Assembly: GCF_000744105.1 (NCBI RefSeq)
Contig: NZ_JQLH01000001.1
Location: 682,001-746,000 of the forward strand
DNA from: Maribacter forsetii DSM 18668
Lineage (GTDB): Bacteria > Bacteroidota > Bacteroidia > Flavobacteriales > Flavobacteriaceae
Length of the DNA stretch: 64,000 nucleotides
Direction: 5' to 3'
Below the pieces are notes generated by a model, which saw only the letters and a list, made by a program, of their open reading frames with translations, did no database searches and was not told the DNA's origin. Made by a program: the position numbers and the translations under genes. This document shows positions 50,866 through 59,876 of the stretch, piece after piece (position 1 is the stretch's first letter; the number at the start of each line of letters is the position of its first letter).

Positions 50866-53306
50866 TACAATACATTTTGGAGTGCATCGCCTTTCAACTT
50901 CTTTTCTTAGTTATTTATGACTTTTTTCTAAAGAAAGAAACGTTTTTTCAATGGAATAGGCTGTATTTAATCGGAACCTTTGTTTTGTCTTTGATATTAC
51001 CTTGGGTAAAAATAGAAGCTTTTAAGCAGCAAGTGCCGCAGACATTTGCCCAATACCCAGAATATTTATGGGGATTACAAAATACAGATGTAGTAGTACA
51101 GGTTCAAGAATCAACGGGTTGGAATGTGACTTGGCAAGAAGGAGTGCTGTATGGTGGAATGCTTGTAGCAATGGTGTTATTCGGATTAAAAATTAGACAG
51201 TTGTATCTATTGAGAAAAAGCGGAGAAAAGATTTCTTACCCTTTGTTTACCCAGATTGTTATAGCAAACAGCAATATTGCTTTTTCGTTCTTTAAATCCA
51301 TTTTTATTGGAGATAAAGTATTGAAGATGAAACATGATACCATAATAGCTCACGAATTGGTACATATAAAACAAAGGCATACATACGATTTGTTGTTCTT
51401 TGAGTTGATGAGAATTGTAGGCTGGTTTAATCCGCTAGTGTACGTATATCAAAATCGTATTTCAGAACTACATGAATTTATTGCCGATGCTCAAGTATCA
51501 AAAGAGCATAAATCAGATCATTATGAGCAGTTGCTGGCTCAGGTTTTTCAAACCGAACATATATCATTCATCAATCAATTTTTTACAAAATCATTAATCA
51601 AAAAACGAATAATCATGTTACAAAAATCAAAATCAAAAAAAGTTTGGCAGTTGAAGTATTTGCTTCTTGTGCCAATGGTATTGGGAATGCTGCTATATAC
51701 TAGTTGTAAAATGAATAAGACCACAACTGATAGTCAAGTAATCAATGAAAATGATGAGCTTTTAATTTCAGAAATAAAGGATAAAATTAAAGTGAATAAT
51801 TTGGATATGAATTACTTATATACTTCTGGATTAGCGGAAAAATATAAGCATATTGACCAAGAAATTACCAAACATGAATTTTTTCTATATAAAGTCTTAC
51901 AAAATGAAGTCATGGAGAAGGTATTTAAAGGTTATATTAAAGAAAATCCGGGTGAAAACATTGAGTTAGCAACGTTACAGCCACCTTCTACTGATGGATA
52001 TAATAGTTTTATAGGTCAAAGAAAAGCTTATAAATTAATGGATAATGACCTAAAATCATCGGTTAAAGCATTCGGAAAGGATATTACTTTTTATGATAAC
52101 AGTTTAGGGGCTTATCCATCAGATTTTCTAAAATATAAAGTAAATAAAACATCGAAGCTTAGTTCAAATGAATTACAAAAATTCAATGAATTGTTAGTTA
52201 GTTTAGAAAATGAACCTGATTATTTAACGAATATCATTCTTTATGATGACACAAATGTTTTTTTAATAAAGACCGATAATAAAGATATAAGGGGTAGTAT
52301 TGAGTCTCGAAGTGTTGAGATTGTAAGTGAAGAAGAATTTGAAGATATGGATAATGTCAATGTTGCTTTTGCAGTAGTTGAGGAAGTCCCAATTTTTCCT
52401 GGTTGTGAAGATGCAGACGATAAACGTGCTTGCTTTAATGAGAAAATGCAGCGGCATATTGGTAAGCATTTTAATTATCCGCAAGCTGCCCAAGATGCTA
52501 ATATAGAAGGGCGAGTAAGTACCATGTTCATTATTTCTTCAGAGGGTAAAATTGAAAATATTAAAATGCGTGGTCCTGATAAATTATTAGAAGATGAGGT
52601 AGAGCGCATTATTGAGAAGTTACCAGAAATGAAACCTGGTAAACAATTTGGCAAAGCGGTTAATGTTCCATTTTCTATTCCTATTCAATTCAAATTAGAT
52701 GATAGTGATAGTTCTATACTAGATGAAAAAACATACGGAAATGAGAATGATGTTCCTTATGCTGTAGTTGATGAGGTCCCAATTTTTCCAGGCTGTGAAG
52801 ATGCAGACGATAAGCGCGCTTGCTTTAATGAGAAAATGCAGCAACATATTGGTAAATATTTTAATTATCCAAAAGCAGCTAGAGATGCGAATATAGAGGG
52901 GCGAGTAAATACTATGTTCATCATTTCTTCAGAAGGCACTATTGAAAATATTAAAATGCGTGGTCCAGATAAGTTGTTAGAAGATGAGGTAGAACGCATT
53001 ATTACGAGGTTACCAGAAATGACACCTGGAAAGCAATCGGGTAAGGCTGTGAACGTACCTTTTTCGATTCCGGTTCAATTTCAATTACAAGAGGATGATA
53101 CTGCGAATATGGTTTCTGAAATTTCAGATGATATGGAAATGGAGCCTTTGTACTATGTTAATGATAGAAAAATCACTAAACTAGAAATGGAAGCTATTGA
53201 TCCAAATACTATAGAAAGTATTTTTATTTTAAAAGATGAAAAAGCCATAGAAAAATATGGTGAAGAAGGTAAAAAGGGAGTGGTTGAAATTAGAATTAAA
53301 AAGTAA
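50862..53306 (+). CDS. BlaR1-like M56 peptidase with two TonB-C-type domains
   Basis: An 814-residue sensor-protease. Membrane helices near residues 1-20, 33-50 and 95-112 surround the M56 zinc peptidase, whose metal site is HELVH at 164-168. A fourth helix near residue 265 ends in TSCKM. The periplasmic half carries two tandem copies, about 130 residues apart, of a TonB-C-like domain (each with VPIFPGCEDADDKRACFNEKM and GRV...TMFIISSEG). The end has a plug-like text (EKYGEEGKKGVVEIRIKK). In Bacteroidota, M56-TonB fusions replace the penicillin-binding domain of BlaR1. Signal and target genes are unknown. Confidence 0.9.
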   Translation: MIQYILECIAFQLLFLVIYDFFLKKETFFQWNRLYLIGTFVLSLILPWVKIEAFKQQVPQTFAQYPEYLWGLQNTDVVVQVQESTGWNVTWQEGVLYGGMLVAMVLFGLKIRQLYLLRKSGEKISYPLFTQIVIANSNIAFSFFKSIFIGDKVLKMKHDTIIAHELVHIKQRHTYDLLFFELMRIVGWFNPLVYVYQNRISELHEFIADAQVSKEHKSDHYEQLLAQVFQTEHISFINQFFTKSLIKKRIIMLQKSKSKKVWQLKYLLLVPMVLGMLLYTSCKMNKTTTDSQVINENDELLISEIKDKIKVNNLDMNYLYTSGLAEKYKHIDQEITKHEFFLYKVLQNEVMEKVFKGYIKENPGENIELATLQPPSTDGYNSFIGQRKAYKLMDNDLKSSVKAFGKDITFYDNSLGAYPSDFLKYKVNKTSKLSSNELQKFNELLVSLENEPDYLTNIILYDDTNVFLIKTDNKDIRGSIESRSVEIVSEEEFEDMDNVNVAFAVVEEVPIFPGCEDADDKRACFNEKMQRHIGKHFNYPQAAQDANIEGRVSTMFIISSEGKIENIKMRGPDKLLEDEVERIIEKLPEMKPGKQFGKAVNVPFSIPIQFKLDDSDSSILDEKTYGNENDVPYAVVDEVPIFPGCEDADDKRACFNEKMQQHIGKYFNYPKAARDANIEGRVNTMFIISSEGTIENIKMRGPDKLLEDEVERIITRLPEMTPGKQSGKAVNVPFSIPVQFQLQEDDTANMVSEISDDMEMEPLYYVNDRKITKLEMEAIDPNTIESIFILKDEKAIEKYGEEGKKGVVEIRIKK

Positions 53307-53309
53307 TAA

Positions 53310-54449
53310 GTGAAGCATCTTTTTATATTTACACTGCTATTATTACAGATTAAAGTCGAGGCTCAAACCTCGGCTTTAGCTATTGCTGATAGCTTATATA
53401 CTTTAGGGAATTATTCAAAGGCGATTAATGAATATTCCAAAGTTGGCGGACTTTCTGCTGCGCTTCAGATAGCAAGAAGTTACAATGCCGTTGGCAATTA
53501 TGAAAAAGCTATTATACAGTATCAATATGTGGTCGATGAAGATGTTGAAAATCAACTCGCACAATTTGAACTTGGAAAATTATTGCTGAAAGTAAATAGG
53601 TTTGACGAGGCAAAACCTGTGTTTATCAATTTGTCCAATCTCAATACAACTAATCCGGAATTTCAATTTTATTTGGGGGAAGTCAATCGTCATTTAGATG
53701 CTGCAGACTCAAGTTTAAAACATTACGAAAAAGCAATTAAATTAGATAGTACACATCTTAGAAGTCTGTTTCAGCTTGCAAAACATTACACTATTAAGCA
53801 AGAGCGCGATAATGCTTTAAAATACATTTTACAGGGTTTGGATTATTATGAGAATGATGTCTCTCTCATTAATTTACATGCATTGGTACTATTTAATGAT
53901 TCTCAATTCGAGAAAGCAATTCCTTTATTCGAACGGCTTTTAGAATTAGGAGAGGATAAAGATTACGTCTATGAAAAACTAGGCATTTCCTATAGGCGAA
54001 ATTGGGAGTTTAAAAAGGCTAAAGAAGCTTATGCCATTTTATTGAAGAGAGATGATACCAATTCACAGACGTATTTTGACCTAGCCAGTGTTTATCAGAA
54101 AGAAAGCAAATTAGACAGCGCTAAAATTTATATTAACAAAGCAATGGCTGTTCAAAAACCCATTTTTGCAAATGGCTATAATCAATTGGCATATATCGCC
54201 CGTGAGCAAAAAGATTTAGAAAAGGCGTTCAAATTATTCGAAAGAGCACATAAAGAAGATACATCTAATGCGTTTATCTATTACAATATAGCCACCACGT
54301 ACGATCAGTTTGGTACTGACTTGAAGAAGAAATTAGGCTATTATGAGAATTTCTTGAAAAATTATCCGAATCAGCATCCGTACTATTATGAAACTGCCAA
54401 AAAACGTATTTCTGAGTTAAAGGAAGAAATCCATTTTACCAAAGATTAA
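53310..54449 (+). CDS. Secreted tetratricopeptide-repeat protein
   Basis: A 379-residue protein with a signal peptide (FIFTLLLLQIKVEAQ, cleaved near residue 19) and about nine TPR-like repeats of 34 residues (for example NYEKAIIQYQYVVDEDVENQLAQFELGKLL in parts; FEKAIPLFERLLELGEDKDYVYEKLG in parts). The start is GTG at 53310, 3 bp after the M56 stop; no ATG at the signal-peptide edge is available. It is likely periplasmic and may scaffold partners of the M56 sensor. That link comes only from operon position. Confidence 0.82.
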   Translation: MKHLFIFTLLLLQIKVEAQTSALAIADSLYTLGNYSKAINEYSKVGGLSAALQIARSYNAVGNYEKAIIQYQYVVDEDVENQLAQFELGKLLLKVNRFDEAKPVFINLSNLNTTNPEFQFYLGEVNRHLDAADSSLKHYEKAIKLDSTHLRSLFQLAKHYTIKQERDNALKYILQGLDYYENDVSLINLHALVLFNDSQFEKAIPLFERLLELGEDKDYVYEKLGISYRRNWEFKKAKEAYAILLKRDDTNSQTYFDLASVYQKESKLDSAKIYINKAMAVQKPIFANGYNQLAYIAREQKDLEKAFKLFERAHKEDTSNAFIYYNIATTYDQFGTDLKKKLGYYENFLKNYPNQHPYYYETAKKRISELKEEIHFTKD

Positions 54450-54491
54450 ACTCCTTAAAAAAATCGTAATTTCACTTGTAGAACAGGTGTA

Positions 54492-54968
54492 ATGAAACGA
54501 GTTGTAATTTTCCTTTTTATGATACTTATAAGTTCATGTTCGTTCTTTGAATCTAAACAAAAAAGAACGCAAGAGCTTATAGATGAGGAATTGCGCCATA
54601 TGGATTGGAACAGTGTAGATTCTTATCCGTTTTTCTATACTTGCGATGAAGCGGTTACCAAAGAACAGCAAAAGATTTGCTTTGAAGAAACCTTAATCTC
54701 CCATTTTCAAGAAACCTTGAATGATTTTGAATTCACCTTGACCGATAAGGAAAGTGAAACCGTTGAGGTTATTTTTGTCATTGATACCCTAGGTAAAATA
54801 AGAGTTGCCGATATTTATAAAAATGAACTAGTATTAAACCAAATGCCAGAATTTGATGGCGTTATTACGCAAAGCTTAAAGAATCTTCCTAAACTTGCAC
54901 CTGCTTTAAAAAGAGGAATTCCGGTGAATACCAAATATCGAATTCCGGTTCAATTAAATACAAACTAA
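54492..54968 (+). CDS. Small lipoprotein with a diverged TonB-C-like domain
   Basis: A 158-residue lipoprotein. The signal ends in ISSC (Cys16), a lipobox. The mature part resembles each repeat of the M56 protein: PFFYTCDEAVTKEQQKICFEE compares with PIFPGCEDADDKRACFNEK, then EVIFVIDTLGKI with TMFIISSEGKI, and the end ...NTKYRIPVQL with ...NVPFSIPIQF. So this is a third, diverged copy of the same domain in the operon. It is anchored in the membrane from outside the cytoplasm. It may bind the M56 ectodomain; that is inference. Confidence 0.7.
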   Translation: MKRVVIFLFMILISSCSFFESKQKRTQELIDEELRHMDWNSVDSYPFFYTCDEAVTKEQQKICFEETLISHFQETLNDFEFTLTDKESETVEVIFVIDTLGKIRVADIYKNELVLNQMPEFDGVITQSLKNLPKLAPALKRGIPVNTKYRIPVQLNTN

Positions 54969-54973
54969 GCATT

Positions 54974-55531
54974 TTGGCGAACGAGAAAATAATTTTGGGT
55001 ATTGACCCAGGTACGACTATTATGGGTTTCGGACTCATAAAAGTGGTAGGTAAAAAAATGGAGTTTATTCAAATGAACGAATTGCTTCTTCAAAAATATA
55101 ACGACCCATACACCAAATTAAAACTCATTTTTGAGCGTACTATCGAATTGATAGATACCTATCACCCAGATGAGATTGCCATTGAAGCACCTTTCTTCGG
55201 TAAGAACGTACAATCGATGCTTAAACTAGGGCGTGCACAAGGAGTTGCTATGGCAGCGGGACTATCACGTCAAATACCGATTACCGAATACCTGCCCAAA
55301 AAAATTAAAATGGCGGTAACCGGAAATGGTAATGCTAGTAAGGAACAAGTCGCTAGAATGTTACAAAGCGTATTGGGACTAAAAACACTCCCAAAAAATC
55401 TAGATAGCACTGACGGACTTGCTGCTGCCGTTTGTCATTTTTATAATCAAGGGAGAGTTGATGTGGTCGGTAAAAGTTATTCTGGCTGGGATGCTTTTGT
55501 GAAACAGAATGAGAAACGAGTTAAAAAATAG
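54974..55531 (+). CDS. ruvC: Crossover junction endodeoxyribonuclease RuvC
   Basis: A 185-residue Holliday-junction resolvase. Acid residues for the two-metal site are Asp11 (LGIDPGTT), Glu71 (AIEAPFFGKN), Asp144 and Asp147 (LDSTDGLAAA). The TTG start at 54974 is required, since the next in-frame ATG would lose the first catalytic aspartate. It cuts four-way junctions in recombination with RuvAB. The inverted-repeat-bounded cassette begins at the base after the stop codon. Confidence 0.95.
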   Translation: MANEKIILGIDPGTTIMGFGLIKVVGKKMEFIQMNELLLQKYNDPYTKLKLIFERTIELIDTYHPDEIAIEAPFFGKNVQSMLKLGRAQGVAMAAGLSRQIPITEYLPKKIKMAVTGNGNASKEQVARMLQSVLGLKTLPKNLDSTDGLAAAVCHFYNQGRVDVVGKSYSGWDAFVKQNEKRVKK

Positions 55532-55560
55532 TTTTCAGTGGGCAGTACCAGTATTCAGTA
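55532..55560 (+). repeat. Left 29-bp inverted repeat
   Basis: It begins TTTTCAGTGGGCAGTACC and ends ATTCAGTA. It is the exact reverse complement of 55991-56019 and starts at the base after the ruvC stop codon. Confidence 0.9.
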
Positions 55561-55596
55561 ACAGTTATCAGTAGCAGTAACCAGTAAAAATAATAT

Positions 55597-55962
55597 ATGC
55601 AGTTTCAAGATTTGTTGGCTTACAAAAAGTCTTTTGCACTTGCAATGAAGATATTTCATACTTCAAAATCCTTTCCTAAAGAAGAGAAATATTCTTTGAC
55701 TGACCAAATTAGACGTTCGTCTAGAAGTGTGAGCGCTAATATTGCAGAAGCCTATCGTAAAAGAAGTTATCCTAAGCACTTTATAAGTAAGTTAACTGAT
55801 AGCGATGCTGAAAATTCAGAAACTCAGACTTGGCTAGAGTTTGCATTAAAATGTGAATATATTGACCAAATAACATTTAATGATTTTATAAAAGATAGTG
55901 AAGAAGTTGGTAAGCTTTTAAACTATATGATTAATAACCCAAGTAAATTTGGTTCAAACTAA
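55597..55962 (+). CDS. Four-helix-bundle protein (23S rRNA IVS-type)
   Basis: A 121-residue helical protein of the S23/IVP family, with the usual text DLLAYKKSFALAMKIFHTSKSFPKEEKYSLTDQIRRSSRSVSANIAEAYRKRSY in short pieces over residues 4-70. In other bacteria it is found in intervening sequences of 23S rRNA genes and near repeats, with unknown function; related bundles work as Avd proteins in diversity-generating retroelements. No reverse transcriptase is seen here. Its enclosure in a perfect inverted repeat suggests it travels with the repeat. Confidence 0.88.
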   Translation: MQFQDLLAYKKSFALAMKIFHTSKSFPKEEKYSLTDQIRRSSRSVSANIAEAYRKRSYPKHFISKLTDSDAENSETQTWLEFALKCEYIDQITFNDFIKDSEEVGKLLNYMINNPSKFGSN

Positions 55963-55990
55963 GAACTGTAAATTGAAAACTGGTACTGCC

Positions 55991-56019
55991 TACTGAATAC
56001 TGGTACTGCCCACTGAAAA
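55991..56019 (-). repeat. Right 29-bp inverted repeat
   Basis: It reads TACTGAATACTGGTACTGCC onward to ACTGAAAA, the exact reverse complement of the left copy. It ends 8 bp before the hemW ATG, so the element also forms the hemW leader. Confidence 0.9.
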
Positions 56020-56027
56020 CTGAAACT

Positions 56028-57161
56028 ATGTCCGGTATCTACATCCACATACCATTTTGCAAGCAGGCTTGTCACTATTGTGATTTCCATTTTTCTACCA
56101 CTATGGGAAAGAAAGAGGCGATGGTGAAAGCATTGAGCAAAGAGCTAGAGCTCCGAAAAAAAGAGTTTAAAGGCGAGCAAGTAGCTACTATCTATTTTGG
56201 TGGAGGTACACCTTCTGTTTTAGAAACTAAGGAAATTGAGCAATTGATAGAAGCGGTTCGTGAACATTATAATGTTGTAGACAATCCGGAAATTACGTTA
56301 GAGGCGAATCCTGATGATTTATCCGAAGAGAAAATACTACAACTGGCAGTCAGTCCTATAAATCGTTTAAGTATAGGCATTCAATCATTTTTTGAGGAAG
56401 ATTTAAAATTGATGAACAGGGCACATAATGCTTTGGAAGCTGAAAAGTGTTTGCAATTGGCGAGTCAGCATTTCGATAATATTTCCATCGATCTTATTTA
56501 TGGAATGCCCAATATGACTTTAGAACGCTGGAAGCAAAATATTAATAAAGCACTTGATTTTAATATTCCCCATATCTCTAGTTATGCCCTTACGGTAGAG
56601 CCCAAAACGGCACTTGCGAAGTTCGTGGATGATGGGTTGATTACGCCTACATCTGACGAAGAAACGCAAGAGCATTTTAACCTGCTGAACGATACTTTGC
56701 TTGCAGCAGGATTCGATTGTTATGAGATTTCCAATTTTGGAAAACCAGGGTATTATTCTCAAAATAATTCCGCCTACTGGCAGCAGAAAAAATATATAGG
56801 CATTGGTCCGTCCGCTCATTCTTTTGATGGAGTGCGTAGAGGATGGAATATCAATAATAACCCTAAGTATATAAAATCCATAGAGCAGAATATATTACCT
56901 ATGGAGGTGGAAGTACTTTCTTCGACCGATAAATATAACGAGTATGTGATGACAGGCTTGCGGACTATCTGGGGTGTGTCTCTTGCTAGAATATCAACTG
57001 AATTCGGACCTCAATACAAAGAATATGCGCTAATGCAAGCCGATAAGTTTCTAGAAGAGCATTTACTTTTTGTTGATGGTGACATTCTGAAGACCACTAA
57101 AAAAGGGATGTTTCTAGCAGACGGCATTGCGGCAGATTTGTTTATGTTGAATTTGAAATAG
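56028..57161 (+). CDS. hemW: Radical SAM heme chaperone HemW
   Basis: A 377-residue radical-SAM protein. The iron-sulfur motif CKQACHYC (CX3CX2C) lies at residues 11-18 within IPFCKQACHYCDFHF, followed by IYFGGGTPSVL near 60 and LTLEANPDDL-like text near 95. The C-terminal HemN-type domain is present. Once called an oxygen-independent coproporphyrinogen oxidase, this group lacks the HemN N-terminal cysteine and is thought to hand heme to apoproteins. It follows ruvC and the repeat-bounded cassette. Confidence 0.93.
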   Translation: MSGIYIHIPFCKQACHYCDFHFSTTMGKKEAMVKALSKELELRKKEFKGEQVATIYFGGGTPSVLETKEIEQLIEAVREHYNVVDNPEITLEANPDDLSEEKILQLAVSPINRLSIGIQSFFEEDLKLMNRAHNALEAEKCLQLASQHFDNISIDLIYGMPNMTLERWKQNINKALDFNIPHISSYALTVEPKTALAKFVDDGLITPTSDEETQEHFNLLNDTLLAAGFDCYEISNFGKPGYYSQNNSAYWQQKKYIGIGPSAHSFDGVRRGWNINNNPKYIKSIEQNILPMEVEVLSSTDKYNEYVMTGLRTIWGVSLARISTEFGPQYKEYALMQADKFLEEHLLFVDGDILKTTKKGMFLADGIAADLFMLNLK

Positions 57162-57263
57162 ATGAAAGAAGCTTGTTATGAGCAATCTAAAAATTCGTAA
57201 TTTTCTAACTCTTAAAAGATAAGCCTTAACCATACGTCTGCACATAAATTTACAAATTGTAAA

Positions 57264-58010
57264 ATGAAGACTATCATAACCTATAATGCCAACGAGTACA
57301 AAATAGACCTATCTAAACCCCTAGATATTTCCATACCTATTACTAATAACGATGATAATGTAAATGCTTGGTATATTGATGCTCCAACAATAGAGCCCCA
57401 TAGAGAAACTAATTTTACAGGGAGTATTGCGGCAGGTTCTAGTACTAATTTTTATGATATTTCATTCAATCCGCATTCCCATGGTACGCATACGGAGTGT
57501 GTTGGTCATATTTCTGCAGCGCATCAATCTATAAATCAGCATTTAAAACAGTTTTTCTTTTTGGCTGAGGTGATTACGATTACACCATCTGAAGAAAAAG
57601 GAGATTTGGTCATTACAAAAGATCAATTTCAAAAGTTACTTGGCGGTAATACCCCAAAGGCATTAGTGATAAGAACGCTACCGAATCTGGCATCAAAACG
57701 AAATAGGCAGTATTCGCATACCAACCCGCCTTACATATTAGAGGATGCCATGGTGTTATTAAAAGATTTGGGAGTGGAGCATTTGTTGATCGACTTGCCA
57801 TCTGTAGACAAGGAAAAAGATGATGGCAAGCTTCTGGCGCACAAGGCATTTTGGAACTTTAATGGAGAGGTGAGATTAAACGCTACTATTACCGAGTTTA
57901 TTTATGTTCCAAATTCAATTGCTGATGGTGTGTACTTTGTAAACTTGCAGGTGGCACCTTTTGAGAATGACGCTAGCCCAAGCAGACCGGTGCTTTATAA
58001 AATAGAATAA
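57264..58010 (+). CDS. Cyclase family protein (kynurenine-formamidase-like)
   Basis: A 248-residue metal-dependent hydrolase. The signature HSHGTHTECVGHIS near residues 73-86 gives the metal-binding HxGTHxExxxH. The remainder has LVIRTLPN near residue 133 and HLLIDLPSVDKEKDDG near 173. In other members it opens N-formyl-kynurenine or similar amides. No tryptophan-degrading genes are nearby, so the substrate is unclear. It is 2 bp from the next gene, likely in one operon. Confidence 0.86.
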   Translation: MKTIITYNANEYKIDLSKPLDISIPITNNDDNVNAWYIDAPTIEPHRETNFTGSIAAGSSTNFYDISFNPHSHGTHTECVGHISAAHQSINQHLKQFFFLAEVITITPSEEKGDLVITKDQFQKLLGGNTPKALVIRTLPNLASKRNRQYSHTNPPYILEDAMVLLKDLGVEHLLIDLPSVDKEKDDGKLLAHKAFWNFNGEVRLNATITEFIYVPNSIADGVYFVNLQVAPFENDASPSRPVLYKIE

Positions 58011-58012
58011 TT

Positions 58013-58372
58013 ATGAGAAATCTACTAAAATTAGAGGAACTCGCCTTAATGGTGTTGGGTATTTTTATGTTCGGTCTATTAGGTTATCAATGGTGGTGGT
58101 TGCCAGTTTTGATACTTACGCCAGATATTTCAATGTTGGGTTATTTACTAGGTTCCAAAATAGGTGCTGTGTGTTATAATACCTTTCACCATAGGGGATT
58201 CGCCGTACTATTATACTTTGTAGGTATTTATTTTATGTTACCCATAATACAATTAATAGGTACAATTCTTTTTATACATACCGCCATGGACCGTATCTTT
58301 GGTTACGGACTCAAATATGATAAAGGGTTTAAGTTTACGCATTTAGGCGAAATAGGAAATAACAATGGATAA
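58013..58372 (+). CDS. DUF4260 membrane protein
   Basis: A 119-residue membrane protein with about three or four hydrophobic segments. Family text: LLKLEELALMVLGIFMF at the start, LTPDISMLGYLLG near 43, GAVCYNTFHH near 57, and MDRIFGYGLKY near 95. No function is known. It starts 2 bp after the cyclase gene and overlaps the next gene by 8 bp. Confidence 0.88.
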   Translation: MRNLLKLEELALMVLGIFMFGLLGYQWWWLPVLILTPDISMLGYLLGSKIGAVCYNTFHHRGFAVLLYFVGIYFMLPIIQLIGTILFIHTAMDRIFGYGLKYDKGFKFTHLGEIGNNNG

Positions 58373-58991
58373 TATATTTGATACGATTCTCGGTCTGGTT
58401 TTAGGGGCTATTGGCATGTATTGGCTTTTTAATTTTTTTAAAGGCAAGAAAAGTAAAGAGATTACAACACACCAATCTACCGTGTTGTTAGAGAAGATGA
58501 AAAGTGTTTGCAAATTGATATCTGTAGAAGGTGAATTTGCAGAAATCTACCAGTATGAAAATGTAAAAGATTTCATGAGTTTGGTGAGTAGTAAAAAGAA
58601 GGCTTTGGTAGTTATAAAAGCTAAAGCACATATAGGCTATGATCTAAGTAAACTTTTAATGCATGCCGATGAGAAAAAGAAAAAAATAGTTCTTGATAAT
58701 TTTCCGCAACCGGAAGTACTAAGTATTGAACCAGAACTGGAGTTTTATGATATTAAAAGTGGATTTTTTAACTTTTTTGCTCCAGATGATTTAACCAAAT
58801 TAAATGCGGAAGCCAAAGCACATATAAAGGAAAAGATTCCTGAAAGCGGACTAATGGATAACGCAAGAAAAGAAGCCTTGCAGACAGTTTTGATAATGGA
58901 AAAAATTGTAGAGACCATAGGTTGGACATTAGATTATTCCGCACTTAAAATTCCGCAGAAACAAATAGAATTACTCGAAGAAAAACAATAA
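58365..58991 (+). CDS. DUF4230 domain protein
   Basis: A 208-residue protein with one N-terminal membrane anchor (ILGLVLGAIGMYWLFNFF, residues 6-23) and a soluble domain of the DUF4230 type (KMKSVCKLISVEGEFAEIYQYE in parts, then ALVVIKAKAHIGYDLSKL). Members are found in many bacteria, with no known function; the fold hints at envelope stress or lipid roles, unproven. It overlaps the DUF4260 gene by 8 bp. Confidence 0.85.
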   Translation: MDNIFDTILGLVLGAIGMYWLFNFFKGKKSKEITTHQSTVLLEKMKSVCKLISVEGEFAEIYQYENVKDFMSLVSSKKKALVVIKAKAHIGYDLSKLLMHADEKKKKIVLDNFPQPEVLSIEPELEFYDIKSGFFNFFAPDDLTKLNAEAKAHIKEKIPESGLMDNARKEALQTVLIMEKIVETIGWTLDYSALKIPQKQIELLEEKQ

Positions 58992-59008
58992 ACAACTAAG
59001 ATTTAATT

Positions 59009-59404
59009 ATGAAAAACGTAATTTGTATCCTTGCAATAACACTAATGACCTCTGTAACTTTTGGTCAAAATGATGATAAAATGACTGAATTCGACGCTAA
59101 TTTTTCCCATACTGTATTTTTTTGGTTGAAAAACCCTGATAATCAAGCAGACCGAACTGCTTTTGAAACTTCTTTACGTAAGTTTTTAGATAACTCGGCA
59201 TATGCTAAAACACAATTTATTGGCAAGCCGCCAAAAGCGAGTAGAGATGTGGTAGATGGTTCATTTACGTATTCTTTAATCGTAAGTTTCGATTCTGCTG
59301 AATCTCAGCAGGCATATCAAGACGAGGCACCGCACAAGGTGTTTATTGCCGAGTCTGAAAGCCTATGGTCTAAGGTCATCGTTTACGATTCTATTAGTAT
59401 CTAA
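59009..59404 (+). CDS. Exported Dabb-family protein
   Basis: A 131-residue protein with a signal peptide (ICILAITLMTSVTFGQ, cleaved near residue 20) and a stress-responsive A/B barrel (Dabb) domain: FSHTVFFWLKNP near 32, then RDVVDGSFTYSLIVSF near 73 and HKVFIAES near 112. Dabb proteins form dimeric barrels; some are enzymes such as olivetolic acid cyclase, most have no known reaction. It lies 17 bp after the DUF4230 gene. Confidence 0.85.
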   Translation: MKNVICILAITLMTSVTFGQNDDKMTEFDANFSHTVFFWLKNPDNQADRTAFETSLRKFLDNSAYAKTQFIGKPPKASRDVVDGSFTYSLIVSFDSAESQQAYQDEAPHKVFIAESESLWSKVIVYDSISI

Positions 59405-59482
59405 AAAGTACCATAATTTTAAGGTCGGGTACTGTTTGCTGTATTTGACCTTAATTAATTTATGTTCTAAAACCTCAATAGC

Positions 59483-59836
59483 ATGAACGTTGAAGAATAC
59501 CGAGATTATTGTATCTCAAAAAAAGGAGTAACAGAATCTTTTCCTTTTAATGAGACGACGCTGGTATTCAAAGTTATGGGTAAAATGTTTGCCCTTTGTG
59601 GCTTGGATAATGTTCCGCTTCGCGTTAATTTAAAATGCGACCCAGAAAGAGCTTTAGCACTTCGTGAAGAGCATGATGGCATTATTGAAGGTTGGCACAT
59701 GAGTAAAAAGCATTGGAACACTGTTTACTTAGATAAAATATCCAAAGACCTTACAAAAGAACTTATTGATCATTCATACAATTTGGTGGTTTCTAAATTG
59801 ACTAAGAAAGTGAAGGCGGAGTTGGAGGCGTTGTGA
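59483..59836 (+). CDS. MmcQ/YjbR family protein
   Basis: A 117-residue protein of the YjbR (CyaY-like fold) family. Family text: VEEYRDYCISKKGVTESFPF at the start, KMFALCGL near 33, VNLKCDPERALALRE near 48, GWHMSKKHWNTVYLD near 70. Often noted as DNA-binding, though the evidence is thin. Cytoplasmic. It stands 79 bp after the Dabb gene. Confidence 0.9.
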   Translation: MNVEEYRDYCISKKGVTESFPFNETTLVFKVMGKMFALCGLDNVPLRVNLKCDPERALALREEHDGIIEGWHMSKKHWNTVYLDKISKDLTKELIDHSYNLVVSKLTKKVKAELEAL

Positions 59837-59876
59837 TTTGTTTGATCTTTCAACAATAAATAAAAGATTAAGATTA

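Larger units (their letters stand above)
55532..56019. mobile_element. Inverted-repeat-bounded four-helix-bundle cassette
   Basis: A 488-bp segment between ruvC and hemW, bounded by a perfect 29-bp inverted repeat (55532-55560 and 55991-56019). Both ends are made of ACTG/CAGT-rich words, and more such words lie just inside (CAGTTATCAGTAGCAGTAACCAGT on the left in two parts; AACTGGTACTGCC on the right). The only gene inside is a four-helix-bundle protein. The structure looks like a small non-autonomous element. No target-site duplication is clear. Confidence 0.6.

Noticed and set aside
55532..56019. A diversity-generating retroelement around the four-helix-bundle gene
   Set aside because: There is no reverse transcriptase, template repeat or variable repeat nearby; only an Avd-like fold is shared.
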